DNA of 64,000 bases from Vibrio sp. 10N.261.45.E2 (GTDB lineage: Bacteria > Pseudomonadota > Gammaproteobacteria > Enterobacterales > Vibrionaceae), in the NCBI RefSeq assembly GCF_002875705.1, contig NZ_MCZZ01000111.1:62001-126000 (forward strand), read 5' to 3'. The notes beneath the pieces are model-generated. The model was not told where the DNA came from. It did not search any database and saw only the letters and a program-made list of their open reading frames with translations. The first letter of the stretch is position 1; each line of letters opens with the position of its first letter. Of the stretch, positions 38,119 through 47,252 are shown piece after piece. Both the position numbers and the translations under genes were made by a program.

Positions 38119-40473
38119 ATGACAAGGATAGTTAAGATAATGATTTCTCGTTGGTTAGTGAGCAGCTTAGGCATTGTCGGTACTGTGATCAGTTTTCAGC
38201 TGTTTGCATCTACCGCGACACAGGTTGATCAATCTCAGCAGGCTGAACAAGCTCATAAAAGGCCAACCGTTGCTGTCGTTCTTGCTGGTGGTGGGGCAAA
38301 AGGCGCTGCACATATTGGTGTGCTTAAAGCGCTTGAAGAGATGCGAATTCCGGTGGATTATATTACCGGTACCAGTATGGGGTCATATGTTGGTGGTCTT
38401 TATGCGACAGGGATGAGCGCAGGCGAGATTGAGAGCTTTATTTATACGGTTGATTGGAATCGTGGTTATCGTGATCGCGTTAACCGTAGTGAGCGCCGAG
38501 TGCGTGACAAAGAGTATGAAGATCGTTACCAACTGAACACCGATCTCGGCTTAGGTTGGGGCGAAATCAAAGCAAGGAAAGGTGTGGTTCAAGGTCAGAA
38601 TATGTTGCGTATTCTGCGTGAGACCACCGGTAACCTCTCTCCACTCGACTCTTTTGACCATCTTGCTATTCCCTACCGTTCAGTAGCAACTGATATTATC
38701 GAACTTGAAGAAGTGGTCATCGATCATGGTCACCTTGTCGATGCCATGATGGCCAGTATGTCGGTACCCGGCGCGCTTCCCCCTTATTCCCTTGACGGTC
38801 GAATGCTCGTTGATGGTGGTGTCACTAATAATATGCCCGTCGACGTTGCCCGAGCGATGGGAGCAGACATCGTTATTGCAGTGGATATCAGCACCAACTA
38901 CAAAGGCAAAGAAGACTTCACGAACTTTCTAGCGGCCGCAGACCAACTCTCTAACTACCTAGTTCAACGCAGTACCCAAGAGCAAGCTGAAACACTGACC
39001 GATGATGATGTTTTCCTGCGCCCTGATGTTGGGCAAATGGAAACGACAGAATTCGATAAGATGCCGGGTGCCTACCAAGCGGGTTATGACGCTGCGATTC
39101 AGAATAGCTCAGAGCTTTCTAAGCTGTCGCTCTCTAATGCTGACTACCAGAAGTATATCGAGCATAAGCAGCAAGCTCGAAAGCAGCTTAAGCATGGTGA
39201 CCAGACCGTCGTTGATCGAGTTGTTATCAACAACAACACCCACTATTCAGACAAGCTGCTCGAAAACCGCTTAAACCTATATTCAGGTAAGGTGCTAAAG
39301 ACCAGTGAAATTGAATCTAAAGTGCAAGATCTCTATGCGCTAGATAGATTTGAGTTGGTGACTTATGAGTTTGACAACGTTGATGGTGAGGACCAACTGC
39401 AGGTTGATGTGAACGAAAAATCTTGGGGCCCAAACTACCTCAACTTTCGATTCTTTCTTGAAGATGATTTCTCGACAACCAGTCAGTACTCGATCGGTGT
39501 CTCTGCCAACTTTACCGATATCAACTCACACGGTGCAGAACTAAGAACTAATGTTGAGATGGGAACAGATAAACGAATTGAGGCCGAACTTTACTCGCCA
39601 TTCTTTTCAAGCCAAAAATTGTTCACTTCAGCATCGATTGTTTACAGTAAGGAAAATAGAAACCTCCCGGTCGATATTGACGAAATTGAAGAGCCAACGC
39701 TAGACGTAACGAGAGACTACTTTCCAATGACCTACAGCGAGTATGTCGGTGAATTGGCATTAGGCTACCAACCAACCTTGTGGCAAGAGTTGAAATTTGG
39801 TGCTCGTTACACCGACGGAGATGTTGAGGTGTCTTCTTTACCTTCATTGGGCAGTGGTGGTTACACTCGTATCGGTGGATTTATAAGTTATCGATTGGAT
39901 ACTTTGGATAACTTCAGTTTGCCAACCGAAGGTTATTTTGTTGATTTAGAATACCTTGTTTCCCATGATGATTTTCAGAATGATACCTCTATTAACGACA
40001 CCGAGTTGACGTCTGAGAGCGATACTGTTTACGAGTTTTCGGCTAATCTGATGGCAGCAAAGAGTATTGAGAAGCATACTTTAGTCGCAAAGCTTGATTA
40101 TGGGATTGTAGAGAGTAAGAACTCGATCTTCCCTATTGATCCTAAAGAGCTTGGTGGCTTTCTGAATCTGTCAGGTATTCCAAGAAATAGTCTGATCGGT
40201 CAAAACTTGGCTTATACGAGCCTTATCTATCGTTATAAGTGGTTTGAAAATGACTTCGGCCTCTTTGAGTCACCATTCTACGTGGGGGCGTCTATCGAAC
40301 ACGGTGGTGTTTGGTCGAACAATGATTTGAGCATTGATGAAGCACCAATGTACACCGCGGGTTCTGTTTTCGCGGGTGTCGATTCACCCATCGGGCCGAT
40401 CATTTTAGCTTATGGGCGAACTGAAGATAACTTCGATTCGGTGTATCTGATTGTAGGTACTTCTTACAAATAA
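38119..40473 (+). CDS. Patatin-like phospholipase with POTRA and outer-membrane beta-barrel
   Basis: The 784-residue protein has a signal peptide (about 1-31), a patatin lipase domain with the oxyanion loop GGGAKGAA from 57, the nucleophile S86 in GTSMG and the catalytic D232 in DGG, a single POTRA domain (about 360-425, VDRVVINNNTHYSDKLLENR), and a C-terminal barrel of about 350 residues with many alternating aromatic strands. This is the architecture of type Vd autotransporters (PlpD) and of RssA-like patatin-BamA proteins. A second ATG at 38140 has the better ribosome binding site (AAGGA). It follows mrcB by 17 bases. The catalytic dyad is intact, so it should be an active lipase. Confidence 0.9.
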   Translation: MTRIVKIMISRWLVSSLGIVGTVISFQLFASTATQVDQSQQAEQAHKRPTVAVVLAGGGAKGAAHIGVLKALEEMRIPVDYITGTSMGSYVGGLYATGMSAGEIESFIYTVDWNRGYRDRVNRSERRVRDKEYEDRYQLNTDLGLGWGEIKARKGVVQGQNMLRILRETTGNLSPLDSFDHLAIPYRSVATDIIELEEVVIDHGHLVDAMMASMSVPGALPPYSLDGRMLVDGGVTNNMPVDVARAMGADIVIAVDISTNYKGKEDFTNFLAAADQLSNYLVQRSTQEQAETLTDDDVFLRPDVGQMETTEFDKMPGAYQAGYDAAIQNSSELSKLSLSNADYQKYIEHKQQARKQLKHGDQTVVDRVVINNNTHYSDKLLENRLNLYSGKVLKTSEIESKVQDLYALDRFELVTYEFDNVDGEDQLQVDVNEKSWGPNYLNFRFFLEDDFSTTSQYSIGVSANFTDINSHGAELRTNVEMGTDKRIEAELYSPFFSSQKLFTSASIVYSKENRNLPVDIDEIEEPTLDVTRDYFPMTYSEYVGELALGYQPTLWQELKFGARYTDGDVEVSSLPSLGSGGYTRIGGFISYRLDTLDNFSLPTEGYFVDLEYLVSHDDFQNDTSINDTELTSESDTVYEFSANLMAAKSIEKHTLVAKLDYGIVESKNSIFPIDPKELGGFLNLSGIPRNSLIGQNLAYTSLIYRYKWFENDFGLFESPFYVGASIEHGGVWSNNDLSIDEAPMYTAGSVFAGVDSPIGPIILAYGRTEDNFDSVYLIVGTSYK

Positions 40474-40566
40474 TCATGCGTAGAGTCGCCATTTAAGTGC
40501 GTAATTAGGCAAAAATAGTGGGACTTTCGTCTTAACTTGCTATGTTGGTCAAAATGATAAGATTTT

Positions 40567-40582
40567 AATTTAACGTTAAATT
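40567..40582. promoter_or_regulatory. 16-base perfect palindrome upstream of acnB
   Basis: AATTTAACGTTAAATT is a perfect inverted repeat about 165 bases before the acnB start. It may be an operator. I cannot name the regulator, although GTTAA direct repeats occur in ArcA sites. Confidence 0.4.
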
Positions 40583-40745
40583 TGCTATTCTACCGCCCAC
40601 AGTTTGGCCTCTATGACGCCGCTCATCAATACAAATTGAATGACAAAAATGGCAATGGAGAGCCAAGTTTCCAAGGATGTTCACTTCTTTATTTTACTAA
40701 CAATTATGAAGGGAAGAAGTGAACCGCAATGAGAGGAAAAAAGTC

Positions 40746-43334
40746 GTGCTTGAAGCCTACCGTAAACACGTCGAAGAACGTGCTGCCGAAGGAGTTGTTC
40801 CAAAACCACTAGATGCTGAGCAGGTTGCTGGCCTAGTTGAACTTCTGAAGAATCCACCTCAAGGTGAAGAAGAAATCATTCTTGACCTACTAGAAAACCG
40901 CATTCCACCGGGTGTAGATGAAGCCGCTTACGTAAAAGCAGGCTTTCTTACGGCTATCACTAAAGGTGAAGTAGCTTCTCCACTAGTAAGCAAAGCAAAA
41001 GCTGCAGAACTGCTTGGTACTATGCAAGGCGGTTACAACATCGAATCTCTAGTCTCTCTACTAGACGATGCCGAGCTTGCTCCAATCGCGGTTAAAGCCC
41101 TGTCTCATACTCTACTGATGTTCGATGCGTTCTACGACGTAGAAGAGAAAGCGAAAGCGGGCAATGCTTCAGCGCAACAAGTACTTCAATCTTGGGCTGA
41201 TGCTGAATGGTTTACATCTAAAGACAAAGTTGCAGAAAAGATCACCGTTAAAGTATTCAAAGTTACTGGTGAGACTAACACTGATGACTTATCGCCAGCG
41301 CCTGATGCATGGTCACGTCCTGATATCCCAGTACACGCAAAAGCGATGCTGAAGATGGAACGTGATGGCATTACTCCTGATGAACAGGGTAGCGTTGGTC
41401 CAATCAATCAAATTGAAGAAATGCAAAAAGATGGCATTCCACTGGCTTACGTTGGTGATGTTGTTGGTACTGGTTCTTCACGTAAATCGGCAACAAACTC
41501 AGTACTTTGGTTCATGGGTGAAGATATCCCATTCGTACCAAACAAGCGTACTGGCGGTGTTTGTCTTGGTGGTAAAATTGCACCAATCTTCTACAACACA
41601 ATGGAAGATTCAGGCGCACTACCAATTGAGCTGAATGTACAAGACATGAACATGGGCGATATCATTGATATCTACCCATACGAAGGTGTTGTTCACAAGA
41701 ACGGTTCTGTGATTTCAAACTTTGAGCTTAGCAAAGTGCTTCTTGATGAAGTGCGTGCTGGTGGCCGTATTCCACTGATCATTGGTCGTGGTCTAACGGG
41801 TCGCGCTCGTGATTCTCTAGGTCTAGCTGAAACGGACCTATTTGCTAAACCAATCGACCCATCAGCATCTGATAAAGGCTACACGCTTGCTCAGAAGATG
41901 GTAGGTAAAGCATGTGGTGTTGAAGGTGTGCGTGCTGGTCAGTACTGTGAACCTAAAATGACGACAGTGGGTTCTCAAGATACTACCGGTCCTATGACGC
42001 GTGATGAGCTTAAAGACCTTGCGTGTCTTGGTTTCTCTGCTGATTTAGTTATGCAGTCTTTCTGTCACACATCTGCATACCCTAAACCGGTTGATGTGAA
42101 CACTCACCATACACTACCTGATTTCATCATGAACCGTGCGGGTGTTTCACTTCGTCCGGGTGATGGTGTTATCCACTCATGGCTAAACCGCATGTTGCTT
42201 CCAGATACTGTTGGTACAGGTGGTGACTCGCATACTCGTTTCCCATTAGGTATTTCGTTCCCTGCGGGTTCTGGCCTAGTCGCATTCGCGGCAGCAACGG
42301 GTGTTATGCCACTTGATATGCCTGAATCTATCTTGGTTCGTTTTAAAGGTGAAATGCAGCCAGGTATCACGCTACGTGACCTAGTACACGCAATTCCTCT
42401 ATACGGCATCAAGCAAGGTCTACTGACTGTAGAGAAAGCAGGTAAGATCAACGAATTCTCTGGTCGTGTACTAGAAATTGAAGGTGTTGAGCACCTATCT
42501 GTTGAGCAAGCATTCGAACTTTCTGATGCATCTGCTGAGCGCTCAGCAGCAGGTTGTACGGTTAAGCTTTCTGAAGAGTCTATCTCTGAGTACTTGAACT
42601 CGAACATCGTGATGCTTAAGTGGATGATCGCTGAAGGTTACGGTGATGTTCGTACTATCGAACGTCGTATTACAGCTATGGAAGAGTGGCTAGCTAACCC
42701 TGAGTTGCTGTCTGCTGATTCAGACGCTGAATACGCTCATGTTATCGAGATCGACCTTGCTGACATCGATCAACCAATCCTATGTGCTCCAAACGATCCA
42801 GATGATGCTCGTCTTCTTTCTGACGTTCAAGGCACTGAGATTCAAGAAGTGTTCATCGGTTCTTGTATGACGAACATCGGTCACTTCCGTGCTGCAGGTA
42901 AGATGCTTGAAGAGTTCAATGGCTCTCTAAACACTCGCCTATGGGTTGCTCCGCCAACTAAGATGGATAAAGACCAGCTGACAGAAGAAGGCTACTACGG
43001 CATCTTCGGCCGTGCTGGGGTTCGTATCGAAACTCCGGGTTGTTCACTGTGTATGGGTAACCAAGCACGTGTTGCAGATAAGTCGACAGTAATGTCTACG
43101 TCTACTCGTAACTTCCCGAACCGTTTGGGTACAGGTGCTAACGTTTACCTAGCTTCTGCTGAACTTTCTGCTGTTGGTGCGATACTTGGTCGTATCCCAA
43201 CAAAAGAAGAGTACCTAGAGTACGCAGAGAAGATTAATGCAACGGCTGCAGATACATACCGTTACCTGAACTTCCATAAAATGGGTCAGTACACGGAGAA
43301 AGCTGATACGGTTATCTTCCAAGAGCCGGCTTAA
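40746..43334 (+). CDS. acnB: Aconitate hydratase B
   Basis: AcnB isomerises citrate to isocitrate in the TCA cycle with a [4Fe-4S] cluster and has the domain order of the B-type enzyme. The preferred start is the GTG at 40746, giving 862 residues with [17 protein letters not shown], the family's usual N-terminus; a GTG at 40719 would add nine residues. GAGGAAAA precedes it. Cluster cysteines are seen in [15 protein letters not shown] and [12 protein letters not shown]. It ends in a strong terminator and is followed by yacL, as in E. coli. Confidence 0.97.
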   Translation: MLEAYRKHVEERAAEGVVPKPLDAEQVAGLVELLKNPPQGEEEIILDLLENRIPPGVDEAAYVKAGFLTAITKGEVASPLVSKAKAAELLGTMQGGYNIESLVSLLDDAELAPIAVKALSHTLLMFDAFYDVEEKAKAGNASAQQVLQSWADAEWFTSKDKVAEKITVKVFKVTGETNTDDLSPAPDAWSRPDIPVHAKAMLKMERDGITPDEQGSVGPINQIEEMQKDGIPLAYVGDVVGTGSSRKSATNSVLWFMGEDIPFVPNKRTGGVCLGGKIAPIFYNTMEDSGALPIELNVQDMNMGDIIDIYPYEGVVHKNGSVISNFELSKVLLDEVRAGGRIPLIIGRGLTGRARDSLGLAETDLFAKPIDPSASDKGYTLAQKMVGKACGVEGVRAGQYCEPKMTTVGSQDTTGPMTRDELKDLACLGFSADLVMQSFCHTSAYPKPVDVNTHHTLPDFIMNRAGVSLRPGDGVIHSWLNRMLLPDTVGTGGDSHTRFPLGISFPAGSGLVAFAAATGVMPLDMPESILVRFKGEMQPGITLRDLVHAIPLYGIKQGLLTVEKAGKINEFSGRVLEIEGVEHLSVEQAFELSDASAERSAAGCTVKLSEESISEYLNSNIVMLKWMIAEGYGDVRTIERRITAMEEWLANPELLSADSDAEYAHVIEIDLADIDQPILCAPNDPDDARLLSDVQGTEIQEVFIGSCMTNIGHFRAAGKMLEEFNGSLNTRLWVAPPTKMDKDQLTEEGYYGIFGRAGVRIETPGCSLCMGNQARVADKSTVMSTSTRNFPNRLGTGANVYLASAELSAVGAILGRIPTKEEYLEYAEKINATAADTYRYLNFHKMGQYTEKADTVIFQEPA

Positions 43335-43360
43335 TCGCTGACTGGTTAAATAACTGATTA

Positions 43361-43392
43361 AACGCCTTCTATTCGTAGAAGGCGTTTTTTTA
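43361..43392 (+). terminator. Terminator after acnB
   Basis: An 11-bp stem (AACGCCTTCTA pairing with TAGAAGGCGTT) with a TTCG loop is followed by a T run. Confidence 0.95.
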
Positions 43393-43493
43393 TGTCTGAA
43401 TACCGGGCGATGAGCGACTCGACCTCTTAAGCACTTCGCTATATACTCTCGCCTCATTTTTAACCCTGTCTGCAGTAACTGCGTGGAGGCACT

Positions 43494-43862
43494 ATGGAAT
43501 TCGAATTTACTAGAAACACTCTAATGGGTGAATACTATGTGAAATGCAGTATGGGGCACGAGATCGTTGGCCGCTGGTTACAAGAAGAGATCGGCAAAGA
43601 TAAGCAGAAATTAGATCATGTGATGGCGCTTATTGAGCAATCTCGACAGGATCTGAGCAATGAAGTGACGTTGCTTGGCAAAGAGATTAGTCTTGCGATT
43701 AATGAAGATGAAGTAACGATTCAAGAAAACGTGTTAGCGCATGAGCAAGAGATGGAAGAGGGCAGTGAGTTTGACTTCTATAACTGTGAAAGCCAAGCAA
43801 GCTGTGGAATCGACGATTTCGAACTACTCATCGAACGCTGGATTGACTTTTTAGGTTACTAG
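43494..43862 (+). CDS. yacL: YacL family protein (UPF0231)
   Basis: The 122-residue acidic protein starts MEFEFTRNTLMGEYYVKCSMGHE and ends with IDDFELLIERWIDFLGY, the pattern of UPF0231/YacL. No function is established for the family. It directly follows acnB in many gammaproteobacteria. A GGAGG ribosome binding site lies upstream of its ATG, and the intervening acnB terminator implies its own promoter in 43393-43480. Confidence 0.92.
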   Translation: MEFEFTRNTLMGEYYVKCSMGHEIVGRWLQEEIGKDKQKLDHVMALIEQSRQDLSNEVTLLGKEISLAINEDEVTIQENVLAHEQEMEEGSEFDFYNCESQASCGIDDFELLIERWIDFLGY

Positions 43863-43908
43863 TCTCTAACACCTATTTGTTAGTCATTCAGAGCCTTGAA
43901 GGCTCCGT

Positions 43909-43925
43909 TGCCCAAAACTGGAGCA
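43909..43925. promoter_or_regulatory. Possible second, weaker NtrC site
   Basis: TGCCCAAAACTGGAGCA matches the NtrC consensus TGCACCAAAATGGTGCA at 13 of 17 positions. Its centre is 51 bases from the stronger site, about five helical turns, so both would lie on one face of the DNA. Confidence 0.4.
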
Positions 43926-43952
43926 ATAAGAGCATCACGCATTAAGATAGTG

Positions 43953-43986
43953 AAAAGGCCGCACCAATATGGTGCGGCCTTTTTCG
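43953..43986. terminator. Terminator-like hairpin after yacL that contains an NtrC-type palindrome
   Basis: AAAGGCCGCACC and GGTGCGGCCTTT form a perfect 12-bp stem around AATAT with a T run. The inner GCACCAATATGGTGC (43961-43975) is one base from the NtrC consensus core GCACCAAAATGGTGC. It is centred about 97 bases before the transcription start predicted from the sigma54 site downstream. Confidence 0.7.
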
Positions 43987-44038
43987 TTATTAGGGACTTA
44001 TCATCTTGTTTTTATTTGAAATCAATAAGTTAACTTTT

Positions 44039-44054
44039 TGGCACGCTACTTGGA
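44039..44054 (+). promoter_or_regulatory. Sigma54 (RpoN) promoter of glnK-amtB
   Basis: TGGCACGctacTTGGA matches the -24/-12 consensus TGGCACGnnnnTTGCA except for one base, and the spacing between the GG and the -12 pair is the required ten bases. It lies about 50 bases before the glnK start codon. Confidence 0.85.
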
Positions 44055-44092
44055 TTGTAATAAGAGAATTAACGGATTAAGTAAGAATTTAA

Positions 44093-44440
<348 letters not shown>

Positions 44441-44467
44441 AGAATTACAAGGACTGGAGACTTTAAT

Positions 44468-45697
44468 ATGGAACTTACAACAACAGTAACGGAACTACGT
44501 TACGCACTAGACACTTTTTTCTTCCTCATTTCAGGTGCGTTGGTAATGTGGATGGCAGCAGGCTTCGCGATGTTAGAAGCTGGCCTAGTTCGTTCAAAGA
44601 ACACCACTGAAATTTTAACTAAGAACATCTGTTTGTACGCGATTGCTTGTACAGCGTTCTTAGTGGTTGGTTACAACATCATGTATGTCGACAACGGTGA
44701 AGGCGGCTGGTTGCCATCATTTGGTACTCTAATTGGTACTCAAGGTGAAGGTGCAGACCACTCTCTAGAGTCAGATTTCTTCTTCCAGGTAGTATTCGTT
44801 GCAACAGCAATGTCTGTGGTATCTGGCGCGGTTGCTGAGCGTATGAAGCTTTGGTCATTCCTAATCTTCTCTGTTGTTCTAACAGCGTTCATTTACCCAA
44901 TGGAAGGTTACTGGACATGGGGTGGTGGTTTCTTATCTGAAGCTGGCTTTAGTGACTTCGCAGGTTCAGGTATCGTGCACATGGCTGGTGCAGCCGCTGC
45001 ATTAGCAGGCGTTCTACTACTTGGTGCTCGTAAAGGTAAATACGGTAAAAACGGTGAAATCTACCCGATTCCTGGTTCAAACATGCCACTTGCAACGCTA
45101 GGTACATTTATCCTTTGGTTCGGTTGGTTTGGTTTCAACGGCGGTTCTCAACTAATGGTTTCAGACTTCGAGAATGCGACAGCAGTGGGTCAAATCTTCC
45201 TTAACACCAACGCAGCAGCAGCGGCGGGTGCAATCGCAGCACTACTAGTATGTAAAACAACTTGGGGTAAAGCAGACCTAACAATGATTCTTAACGGCGC
45301 ATTAGCTGGCCTAGTAGCAATCACTGCAGACCCTCTATCACCATCACCTCTATTCGCAGTAGCAATTGGTTCGGTATCTGGCGCATTGGTTGTATTTAGC
45401 ATCATCGCTCTAGACAAAGCTAAGATTGATGATCCAGTAGGTGCTATCTCGGTACACGGTGTGTGTGGTTTCTTCGGTCTAATGGCTGTGCCACTAAGCA
45501 ACGCTGATGCAACATTTGGTGCTCAACTATTCGGTGCAGCAGTAATCTTTGCATGGGTATTCGGTGCGAGCCTAGCGGTATGGGCAGTGCTTAAAGCAAC
45601 AATCGGTATTCGTGTTAGTGAAGATGAAGAGCTAGAAGGTATGGACATGCACGATTGTGGTGTTGGCGCTTACCCAGAGTTTGTATCAGTAAAATAA
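44468..45697 (+). CDS. amtB: Ammonium transporter AmtB
   Basis: AmtB is the trimeric inner-membrane ammonium channel. The 409 residues hold about 11 helices and no clear cleavable signal sequence. Family segments include AGFAMLEAGLVRSKNT, the first pore histidine in GIVHMAGAAAALAG near residue 171, WFGWFGFNGGSQ, and the second pore histidine in ISVHGVCGFFG near 325. The C-terminal tail (about 25 residues) is the GlnK contact. It is cotranscribed with glnK and ends at a strong terminator. Confidence 0.96.
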   Translation: MELTTTVTELRYALDTFFFLISGALVMWMAAGFAMLEAGLVRSKNTTEILTKNICLYAIACTAFLVVGYNIMYVDNGEGGWLPSFGTLIGTQGEGADHSLESDFFFQVVFVATAMSVVSGAVAERMKLWSFLIFSVVLTAFIYPMEGYWTWGGGFLSEAGFSDFAGSGIVHMAGAAAALAGVLLLGARKGKYGKNGEIYPIPGSNMPLATLGTFILWFGWFGFNGGSQLMVSDFENATAVGQIFLNTNAAAAAGAIAALLVCKTTWGKADLTMILNGALAGLVAITADPLSPSPLFAVAIGSVSGALVVFSIIALDKAKIDDPVGAISVHGVCGFFGLMAVPLSNADATFGAQLFGAAVIFAWVFGASLAVWAVLKATIGIRVSEDEELEGMDMHDCGVGAYPEFVSVK

Positions 45698-45740
45698 TCA
45701 ATAGTATTTGTCTAATCTGAACGGGTTAGGCAGGACAAAG

Positions 45741-45774
45741 AAAACCCCATAGCTATTGGTTGTGGGGTTTTGTT
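45741..45774 (+). terminator. Terminator after amtB
   Basis: AAAACCCCA pairs with TGGGGTTTT around a 14-base loop, followed by T/G-rich sequence. Confidence 0.85.
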
Positions 45775-45955
45775 ATTAATGGTCGAGTAGTTTTGATTGA
45801 TGTAGATAAACCGAGCTAGCCGGCAACGCTTCGCAAGCATAAGTGGTCGCTTTGAAATGAATTGTTACAAAAGTGCGAGACTGATGGCGCAGAGCGAACA
45901 ATTTTTTTGTCGGACATCATTGTAATTGTGTTACTGATGAATATAATAACGCAAC

Positions 45956-45970
45956 TGATATAGATTATCA
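45956..45970. promoter_or_regulatory. Fur box upstream of fbpA
   Basis: TGATATAGATTATCA matches the 7-1-7 Fur consensus TGATAATnATTATCA at all but two positions. It lies 23 bases before the fbpA start codon, so Fe2+-Fur would block initiation. Confidence 0.7.
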
Positions 45971-45992
45971 TTTCGATATAAAGGATTTTACC

Positions 45993-47006
45993 ATGAAAAA
46001 ACTGCTAACACTTTCAGCTCTAGCGTGTAGTGTCATTGCCCCTGCTGCAATGGCTGCGGAAGAAGTGAACGTATACTCTTACCGTCAACCTTTCCTAGTT
46101 GAACCAATGTTCAAGGAATTCACAAAAGAGACTGGCATTAAAGTAAACGTTAAGTTTGCTAAAAAAGGTTTAGCAGAAAAGTTAGCTCAAGAAGGCGAAT
46201 ACAGCCCTGCAGACGTAGTGTTAACTGTAGACATCAGTCGTCTATCTGAGCTAACTAAACAAGGTTTAGTTCAGTCTGTTGAAAGCGAAGTTCTTGAAAA
46301 GAATATTCCTGCTCAATACCAAGATACAAACAATGAGTGGTTCGCTCTAACAACACGTACACGTAGCGTTTACTCTTCTCGTGACCGTGTTGGCCGCTTA
46401 GGTGAAGATTTCACTTACGCTGACCTAGCTAAGCCTGAATTCAAAGGCAAAATCTGTACTCGTAGCGGTAAGCACCCATACAACGTTTCTCTAGTATCTT
46501 CTATGATTGCTCATAAAGGCGAAGCAGAAACTAAAGAATGGCTAGAAGGCGTAAAAGCTAACCTAGCTCGTAAGCCTCAAGGCAACGACCGTGCACAAGT
46601 TAAAGCTATCAAAGAAGGTCTATGTGACGTTTCTCTTGGTAACAGCTACTACCTAGGCAAGATGGTTAACGATAAAGAGCAAAAAGCTTGGGCTGACGCT
46701 GTTTACATTAACTTCCCTAACCAAGAGACAACGGGTACTCACGTGAATATCTCTGGTATGGCAATGGCTAAATACTCTCCGAACGAAGAGAATGCCGTTA
46801 AGCTAATGGAATTCCTATCGGGTAACACAGCACAAAGCATGTACGCAGAAGTGAACTATGAATACCCAGTGAAAGCTGATGTTAAACCTTCTGAGCTTGT
46901 TGCTTCATGGGGTGAATTCAAAGCAGATACAATTTCTCTAGACCAAATTGCTGACCACCACGCAGCAGCAATTAAACTATTAGACGAAGTTAAGTTCGAT
47001 CTTTAA
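45993..47006 (+). CDS. fbpA: Ferric iron ABC transporter, periplasmic binding protein
   Basis: This is the ferric-binding protein of an Fbp/Fut-type importer. The 337 residues start with a signal peptide (cleavage near AMA-A, residues 20-22) and continue with VNVYSYRQPFLVEPMFKEF, typical of FutA/FbpA. A tyrosine pair lies in LGNSYYLGKM, and conserved tyrosines bind iron in this family. A terminator separates it from fbpB, as expected for a binding protein needed in excess. A Fur box overlaps its leader. Confidence 0.94.
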   Translation: MKKLLTLSALACSVIAPAAMAAEEVNVYSYRQPFLVEPMFKEFTKETGIKVNVKFAKKGLAEKLAQEGEYSPADVVLTVDISRLSELTKQGLVQSVESEVLEKNIPAQYQDTNNEWFALTTRTRSVYSSRDRVGRLGEDFTYADLAKPEFKGKICTRSGKHPYNVSLVSSMIAHKGEAETKEWLEGVKANLARKPQGNDRAQVKAIKEGLCDVSLGNSYYLGKMVNDKEQKAWADAVYINFPNQETTGTHVNISGMAMAKYSPNEENAVKLMEFLSGNTAQSMYAEVNYEYPVKADVKPSELVASWGEFKADTISLDQIADHHAAAIKLLDEVKFDL

Positions 47007-47040
47007 TTTATTACTGTAGGCTTCGGCCTAAGTAAAATGA

Positions 47041-47088
47041 CAACCTCAAGTCACCACTTTCGGTAACTTGGGGTTGTTTGTTTTTGGA
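47041..47088 (+). terminator. Terminator or attenuator between fbpA and fbpB
   Basis: CAACCTCAAGT pairs with ACTTGGGGTTG (one G-U pair in RNA) around a 14-base centre, followed by TTTGTTTTTGG. The remaining 47089-47252 has no gene. It may hold a weak fbpB promoter. Confidence 0.75.
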
Positions 47089-47252
47089 AAATTACGTTTT
47101 GATACAAAGCTAGCCGTTGAACCCTTGAGTTATGAGCATCTCATCTTGAAGTCATTACAGTATATGGGTATAAATAACCCCCACCACTAAAAGGGCATGA
47201 GATGTATTTGCAACTGCACTTGTATTCCATTAAGCCTCGTTGTAATTAGGCG

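Noticed and set aside
42104..42607. 167-codon antisense frame in acnB
   Set aside because: It lies fully inside the certain acnB gene, with no promoter, ribosome binding site or family match.
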